From: Vogesella oryzae
Lineage (GTDB): Bacteria; Pseudomonadota; Gammaproteobacteria; Burkholderiales; Chromobacteriaceae
Assembly: GCF_902829295.1 (NCBI RefSeq)
Contig: NZ_CADEPL010000012.1
Coordinates: 91,022 to 155,021 of the forward strand
Length of the DNA stretch: 64,000 nucleotides
Direction of reading: 5' to 3'
A program made the translations under genes and the position numbers. This document shows positions 59,880-64,000 of this stretch, piece after piece. Each line of letters starts with the position of its first letter. The first letter of the stretch is position 1. Under the pieces are notes generated by a model. The model was given only the letters and a program-made list of their open reading frames with translations, did not search any database and had not been told where the DNA came from.

Positions 59880-59899
59880 TGCGGCCAACGTTGGCCGCA
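59880..59899. repeat. Perfect 20-base palindrome between convergent GNAT and metR genes
   Basis: TGCGGCCAACGTTGGCCGCA, identical to the palindrome inside flgN. It lies 126 bases past the acetyltransferase stop and 10 bases from the metR stop. The 59754-59909 gap has no gene and no other clear terminator, so this repeat pair may serve that purpose. Confidence 0.75.
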
Positions 59900-59909
59900 G
59901 CCGGCCCCG

Positions 59910-60836
59910 TCAAGCCAGTACGCTCAGACCCGGCAGGGTGGCAAAACTCTGTTCGCGCACGGTGTCGAGAAAATCCTGCATATAGCCCAGCGCGGCATCG
60001 TCGCTGCGCAAGGCGGCATACAGCTCGCTCTGCAGCCCGTCAGCACCGATGCGGGCGCTGGCCACGTAGCCCTTGTCCAGATACGGCTGCACCGCCCAGT
60101 ACGGCAGCGCTGCCACGCCGCGACGGCTGGCTACCAGCTGGATGATGGCAATGGTCAGCTCCGAGGTGCGCCGTGCCGGATTGATCCCCGCCGGCTTCAG
60201 CACCTTGCACAGCAGATCCAGCATCGCATCCGGTACCGGATACTGGATCAAGGTCTCGGTCACAAAATCCTCGGCCTGCCACACCGCCTTGCCGGCCAGC
60301 GGATGGTCGTTGGCCATGATCACCACCATGTCGTAGGCGAACAGCGGCTGGTAGCTGATGCCATCCAGTGGCTCCGCCTCCGAGGTAATCGCCAGATCGG
60401 CGCGGCGCGTCAGCAGCAGCCCGACCGGATCGGCATGAAAGCCGGACACGATATCCAGCTCCACCGCCGGCCAATGGCGGCGAAATGCGTCCATCGCCGG
60501 CATCAGCCAATCGAAACAGGTATGGCACTCCACCGCAATGCGCAGTTCACCGGCCTCGCCTTCACGCAGGCGGGTAATGTCGCGCTCGGCGGCGGCCATG
60601 CGGGCGCCGACCTCACGTGCCAGCGTCAGCAAGCGCTCGCCGGCCGGGGTAAAGCGCAGCGGCTGGGTCTTGCGCTCGAACAGCGGCAGACCATAGTGCT
60701 CTTCCAGCGCCTTCAGCTGGTGCGATAGCGCCGATTGGGTAAGAAATACCCGCTTGGCGGCCTGCGACACGCTACCGGTTTCTGCCAGCGCCAGCAGGGT
60801 TTTCAGGTGACGCAGTTCCAGCAGACTCTGTTGCAT
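59910..60836 (-). CDS. metR: LysR-family regulator MetR
   Basis: A 308-residue LysR-type activator of methionine genes. The helix-turn-helix reads LELRHLKTLLALAETGSVSQAAKRVFLTQSALSHQLKALE, with the MetR-typical LTQSALSHQ. The effector domain has ECHTCFDWLMPAMDAFR, FHADPVGLL and YWAVQPYLDKGYV. It is divergent from metE, the classic arrangement. Homocysteine is the co-effector in enterics. Confidence 0.95.
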   Translation of the reverse strand: MQQSLLELRHLKTLLALAETGSVSQAAKRVFLTQSALSHQLKALEEHYGLPLFERKTQPLRFTPAGERLLTLAREVGARMAAAERDITRLREGEAGELRIAVECHTCFDWLMPAMDAFRRHWPAVELDIVSGFHADPVGLLLTRRADLAITSEAEPLDGISYQPLFAYDMVVIMANDHPLAGKAVWQAEDFVTETLIQYPVPDAMLDLLCKVLKPAGINPARRTSELTIAIIQLVASRRGVAALPYWAVQPYLDKGYVASARIGADGLQSELYAALRSDDAALGYMQDFLDTVREQSFATLPGLSVLA

Positions 60837-60879
60837 GAATATGCCTCATGTTGATCTTTAAAATAATGAATTTGCCGCA
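60836..60879. promoter_or_regulatory. MetR boxes in the metR-metE intergenic region
   Basis: TGAA-TATGC-CTCA (60836-60848) matches the MetR consensus TGAA-N5-TTCA at 7 of 8 bases. TGAA-TTTGC-CGCA (60867-60879) matches at 6 of 8. Their spacing of 31 bases is three helical turns, as expected for a LysR pair serving both directions. Confidence 0.5.
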
Positions 60880-60934
60880 TGATTGTAGATGGCGCATGCT
60901 GAATGCACAAATTTAATCAACAGAGGCATTCCAC

Positions 60935-63214
60935 ATGAGCCACATTCATCTTTTGGGTTTTCCCCGTATCGGCGCCAAACGCGAACTGAAATTCCTGGTC
61001 GAGAAATTCTGGAAAAACGAAATCGACGATGCCGCCCTGCAGGCTGGCGCGCGGGAACTGCGCCAGAAGCATTGGCTGCTGCAAAAAGGCGCCGGCCTCG
61101 ACATTAGCCCGGTCGGCGATTTCTCGCTGTACGACCAGGTGCTGGACGCACAGGTATTGGTCGGTGCCATTCCGCGCCGCTTCGGCTTCGATGCGGCCAA
61201 CCTTTCCAGCACGCAGTATTTCCAGCTGGCCCGCGGCAATGCCCAGCAGCACGCACTGGAAATGACCAAGTGGTTCGACAGCAACTACCACTACCTGGTG
61301 CCGGAATGGCATGCCGACACCACTTTTGCCGCCAACCCGGCACCATTGCTGGCGCAGATTGCCGAAGCGCGCGCGCTGGGCGTCACGGCCAAGCCGGTAT
61401 TGATCGGGCCGTTGACGCTGCTGTGGCTGGGCAAGTGCAAGGGCGCCGCCTTCGACCGCCTCAGCCTGCTGCCGGCACTGCTGGACAGCTATCGCCAGCT
61501 GTTGGCTGCCCTGCCCGCGGCCGGCGTGGAATGGGTACAAATCGACGAGCCGATCCTGAGTCTGGATCTGCCTGCCGCATGGCTGCAAGCTTTCTCCCCG
61601 ACCTATACCGCGCTGGCCACCAGCCCGTTGAAGCTGCTGCTGGCCACCTATTTCGGCGATGTCTCCGCCCATGCGGCACTGTTGAAAGCGTTGCCGGTGG
61701 CCGGCCTGCACCTGGACCTGGTGCGTGCTCCCCAGCAACTGGCGGCCTTTACCCAGGGTTGGCCGCAACACAAAGTACTGTCCGCCGGCCTGATCGATGG
61801 TCGCAACATCTGGCGTGCAGATCTGGACGCCGTGCTGCAGCAGGCCGAGACGCTGCAGGCACAACTGGGCGAGCAGTTGTGGCTGGCGCCAAGTTGCTCG
61901 CTGTTGCACACCCCGTTCGACCTAGCACAAGAGATCAAACTGGATGTGGATCTGAAGAGCTGGCTGGCGTTCGCGGTACAGAAGGTCAACGAACTGAAGC
62001 TGGTTAAACGCGGTCTGCAACAAGGCCGTGACAGCATCGGCAATGAATTGGCCGCCAGCAATTTTGCCCGCGACCAGCGCCGCAGCAACCCGCGTATTCA
62101 CCGTGCCGACGTCGCCCAGCGACTGGCCAGGCTGCCGGCGGGCAGCGACCAGCGCGCCAGCAGCTATGCAGTACGCGCCGAGGCACAAGCAAGCTGGCTC
62201 AAACTGCCGCTGCTGCCCACCACCACCATCGGTTCCTTCCCGCAAACGGCCGAGATTCGCGCTGCCCGTGCCGCCTTCAAGCGCGGCGAGATCGATGCGG
62301 CCAATTACGAAGCGGCGATGAAGGCGGAGATCGAACTGGTGATCCGCAAGCAGGAAGCGCTGGACATCGACGTGCTGGTACACGGCGAAGCCGAGCGCAA
62401 CGACATGGTGGAATACTTTGGCGAACAGCTGGACGGCTTTGCCTTCACCGAATACGGCTGGGTGCAGAGCTACGGCAGCCGCTGCGTGAAACCGCCGATC
62501 ATCTACGGCGACGTGGCGCGCCCGCAGCCGATGACCGTCAGCTGGACGGTGTATGCGCAGAGTCTTACCAGTCGCCCGGTAAAAGGCATGCTCACCGGCC
62601 CGGTGACCATCCTGCAATGGAGCTTCGTGCGTAACGACCTGGCGCGCAGCGAGGTATGCCGCCAGATTGCGCTGGCCATCAACGACGAAGTACTGGATCT
62701 GGAAAACGCCGGCATCAAGGTGATCCAGATCGACGAGCCGGCGGTGCGCGAAGGCCTGCCACTCAAACGCAGCGACTGGGATGCCTATCTCGCCTGGGCA
62801 GGTGAAGCGTTCCGCCTGTCCTGCGCCAAGGTGGACGACAGCACCCAGATCCACACCCATATGTGCTATTCCGAGTTCGGCGACATCCTGCCGGCCATCG
62901 CCGCGCTGGATGCCGACGTGATCACTATCGAAACCTCGCGTTCCGACATGGAGCTGCTGCGCGACTTTGGCAGCTTCCACTACCCGAATGAGATCGGCCC
63001 CGGCGTATACGATATTCACAGCCCGCGCATCCCAGCAGAACACGAACTGGAAAACCTGCTGCGCAAGGCTCTGGATGTGATTCCGGCCCGTCGCCTGTGG
63101 GTAAATCCGGACTGCGGCCTGAAAACCCGCGGTTGGCCGGAGGTGGAAGCCGCACTGCGAGCGATGGTCAACGTCACCAAGCGCCTGCGCCAGCAGCTGA
63201 CCACCACCGCCTGA
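60935..63214 (+). CDS. metE: Cobalamin-independent methionine synthase
   Basis: A 759-residue enzyme that transfers a methyl group from 5-methyltetrahydropteroyltriglutamate to homocysteine. The N-terminal half starts with [15 protein letters not shown]. The C-terminal catalytic half (from about residue 425, [15 protein letters not shown]) has the zinc ligands in [10 protein letters not shown] and [13 protein letters not shown], plus [16 protein letters not shown]. It is divergent from metR and followed by its own terminator. Confidence 0.97.
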   Translation: MSHIHLLGFPRIGAKRELKFLVEKFWKNEIDDAALQAGARELRQKHWLLQKGAGLDISPVGDFSLYDQVLDAQVLVGAIPRRFGFDAANLSSTQYFQLARGNAQQHALEMTKWFDSNYHYLVPEWHADTTFAANPAPLLAQIAEARALGVTAKPVLIGPLTLLWLGKCKGAAFDRLSLLPALLDSYRQLLAALPAAGVEWVQIDEPILSLDLPAAWLQAFSPTYTALATSPLKLLLATYFGDVSAHAALLKALPVAGLHLDLVRAPQQLAAFTQGWPQHKVLSAGLIDGRNIWRADLDAVLQQAETLQAQLGEQLWLAPSCSLLHTPFDLAQEIKLDVDLKSWLAFAVQKVNELKLVKRGLQQGRDSIGNELAASNFARDQRRSNPRIHRADVAQRLARLPAGSDQRASSYAVRAEAQASWLKLPLLPTTTIGSFPQTAEIRAARAAFKRGEIDAANYEAAMKAEIELVIRKQEALDIDVLVHGEAERNDMVEYFGEQLDGFAFTEYGWVQSYGSRCVKPPIIYGDVARPQPMTVSWTVYAQSLTSRPVKGMLTGPVTILQWSFVRNDLARSEVCRQIALAINDEVLDLENAGIKVIQIDEPAVREGLPLKRSDWDAYLAWAGEAFRLSCAKVDDSTQIHTHMCYSEFGDILPAIAALDADVITIETSRSDMELLRDFGSFHYPNEIGPGVYDIHSPRIPAEHELENLLRKALDVIPARRLWVNPDCGLKTRGWPEVEAALRAMVNVTKRLRQQLTTTA

Positions 63215-63242
63215 TTACAAGCCTGAATGGAAGTAAGCACAC

Positions 63243-63272
63243 GCCCGTCTGCCCTGCGCAGACGGGCATTTT
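63243..63272 (+). terminator. Rho-independent terminator of metE
   Basis: GCCCGTCTGC / GCAGACGGGC with loop CCTGC and a short T run, 29 bases past the metE stop. Confidence 0.85.
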
Positions 63273-63330
63273 CGCATCCGGCATCGCACGGTAAAATCCG
63301 CTCCACACTCTTTCACGGGCAATTAACTGT

Positions 63331-63672
63331 ATGGACACGGAACTGCAGATCGAAGACATCGTAGTTGGCGACGGCAAGGCCGTGGTCAAAGGCGCACTCA
63401 TCACCACTCAATACAGTGGCTATCTGGAAGACGGCACCAAGTTCGATTCGTCCTACGATCGCGGCAAACCGTTCCAGTGCGTGATCGGTACCGGCCGCGT
63501 AATCAAGGGCTGGGATCTCGGTATGATGGGGATGCAGGTCGGCGGCAAGCGCAAGCTGTTTGTACCGGCCCACCTGGCTTATGGCGACCGCCAGATCGGC
63601 GCCCATATCAAGCCGAACAGCAATCTGATCTTCGAGATCGAACTGCTGGAAGTGCTGACCCGTGACGAATAA
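63331..63672 (+). CDS. FKBP-type peptidyl-prolyl cis-trans isomerase
   Basis: A 113-residue single FKBP domain without signal peptide: GYLEDGTKFDSSYDRGKPFQCVIGTGRVIKGWDLGMMGMQVGGKRKLFVPAHLAYGDRQIGAHIKPNSNLIFEIELLEV at residues 30-108. The active-site residues (Tyr, Asp in FDSS, Phe, Trp in GWD, Tyr in AYGD) are all present. It resembles the small cytoplasmic FKBP of Neisseria and is a stand-alone gene with its own terminator. Confidence 0.94.
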   Translation: MDTELQIEDIVVGDGKAVVKGALITTQYSGYLEDGTKFDSSYDRGKPFQCVIGTGRVIKGWDLGMMGMQVGGKRKLFVPAHLAYGDRQIGAHIKPNSNLIFEIELLEVLTRDE

Positions 63673-63701
63673 GCCCAGATCCGGCCTGCGCCACAAATAA
63701 C

Positions 63702-63725
63702 AAAGCCCGCGTATGCGGGCTTTCT
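63702..63725 (+). terminator. Rho-independent terminator of the FKBP gene
   Basis: AAGCCCGC / GCGGGCTT with loop GTAT, 30 bases past the stop. Confidence 0.85.
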
Positions 63726-63833
63726 GTTTGGTGGCGGCTTGCGGGCAAGGTTGGCCACCGCGTGCGTTGGTGGACGTCGTCAGCACAGGACAGTGCCGCG
63801 TCGCACGAGCTACTGCTTTCCCCATGCCCAAAG

Positions 63834-63865
63834 CACAAAGCCCAGCTTGATTTCTCAAGCTGGGC
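63834..63865 (-). terminator. Terminator of the rRNA operon
   Basis: GCCCAGCTTG / CAAGCTGGGC with a 6-base loop, followed on the minus strand by TTT and a second short T run, about 14 bases past the 5S 3' end. Confidence 0.85.
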
Positions 63866-63878
63866 TTCTTGTGGGGGA

Positions 63879-63993
63879 GTCTGGCGGTGTCCTACTTTCA
63901 CACAGGTATCTGCACTATCATCGGCGCTGAGGCGTTTCACGGTCCTGTTCGGAATGGGAAGGCGTGGGACCACCTCGCTATGGCCACCAGACA
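63879..63993 (-). rRNA. rrf: 5S ribosomal RNA
   Basis: On the minus strand the sequence begins TGTCTGGTGGCCATAGCG and runs through the conserved GGTGGTCCCAC, CCGAACAGG, GTGAAACGCC and GCGCCGATGATAGT segments. It ends in GACACCGCCAGAC, which pairs with the 5' end to close helix I. The length of 115 is normal. The 23S gene must lie beyond the right edge. Confidence 0.95.
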
Positions 63994-64000
63994 TAAACTG

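Noticed and set aside
63726..63833. A tRNA gene between the FKBP gene and 5S rRNA
   Set aside because: No cloverleaf arms or TTCGA-type loop could be found on either strand in this stretch.

Overview
The window is GC-rich, gene-dense chromosomal DNA of a betaproteobacterium. The best fit is the order Neisseriales, family Chromobacteriaceae (Chromobacterium/Vogesella-like). Supporting features are an RmpM-like OmpA protein, the betaproteobacterial cysB / cysH-cysI-DUF934 arrangement, ntrBC next to glnA, and a metR-metE pair. The placement is inferred from gene content, since no marker gene could be compared. No CRISPR array, tRNA, integrase, transposase or prophage gene was found.

Layout. (1) 1-8108: the 5' part of ileS behind ribF, an OmpA-family porin-associated protein, the assimilatory sulfate reduction genes (DUF934, cysI, cysH) divergent from cysB, and a small lipoprotein. 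(2) 8108-41622: one nearly complete flagellar system of the lateral (Laf / Flag-2) type. It comprises flgBCDEFGHIJKL with a LafW-position gene, flgA, a stand-alone flagellar glucosaminidase, flgNM, the block fliD-S-T-K-L-A-motA-motB (the lafBCDEFSTU order), fliEFGHIJ, fliMNPQR-flhBA, a YcgR-like PilZ protein, a second FliK-like protein and a flagellin. fliO, a LafK regulator and all chemotaxis genes are absent from the window. (3) 41744-53720: housekeeping genes (SDR reductase, ABC-F ATPase, dapA-bamC, small lipoprotein, uL16 hydroxylase, SlyD, PAP2 phosphatase, prmC-mgtE, aroE-mtgA). (4) 53831-59753: nitrogen control, with a rhodanese, glnA under a clear sigma-54/NtrC promoter region, a DUF4124 protein, ntrB-ntrC with its own NtrC-like sites, and an acetyltransferase. 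(5) 59910-64000: metR divergent from metE, an FKBP isomerase, and the 5S gene at the end of an rRNA operon that enters from the right on the minus strand.

Regulation visible in the flagellar block. The four late transcription units (flgM, flgK, fliD, flagellin) share one sequence with fixed spacing: A/TTTAAG (TTTCAG before fliD), exactly 15 bases, then GTCGC. This is the expected form of a sigma-28 promoter. The sigma gene (fliA) lies inside one of these units, so positive feedback is likely.

Two observations stand out. First, fliG is interrupted by about 82 bases of degenerate Illumina Nextera adapter plus index, so the break is an assembly artefact and not biology. Second, the 9-mer GCGGCCAAC (or its complement GTTGGCCGC) occurs about 55 times, roughly once per 1.2 kb, in every reading frame and between genes. 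It forms perfect inverted pairs at two convergent gene ends. Density and arrangement resemble a DNA uptake sequence, but the motif is unlike known Neisseriaceae DUS.
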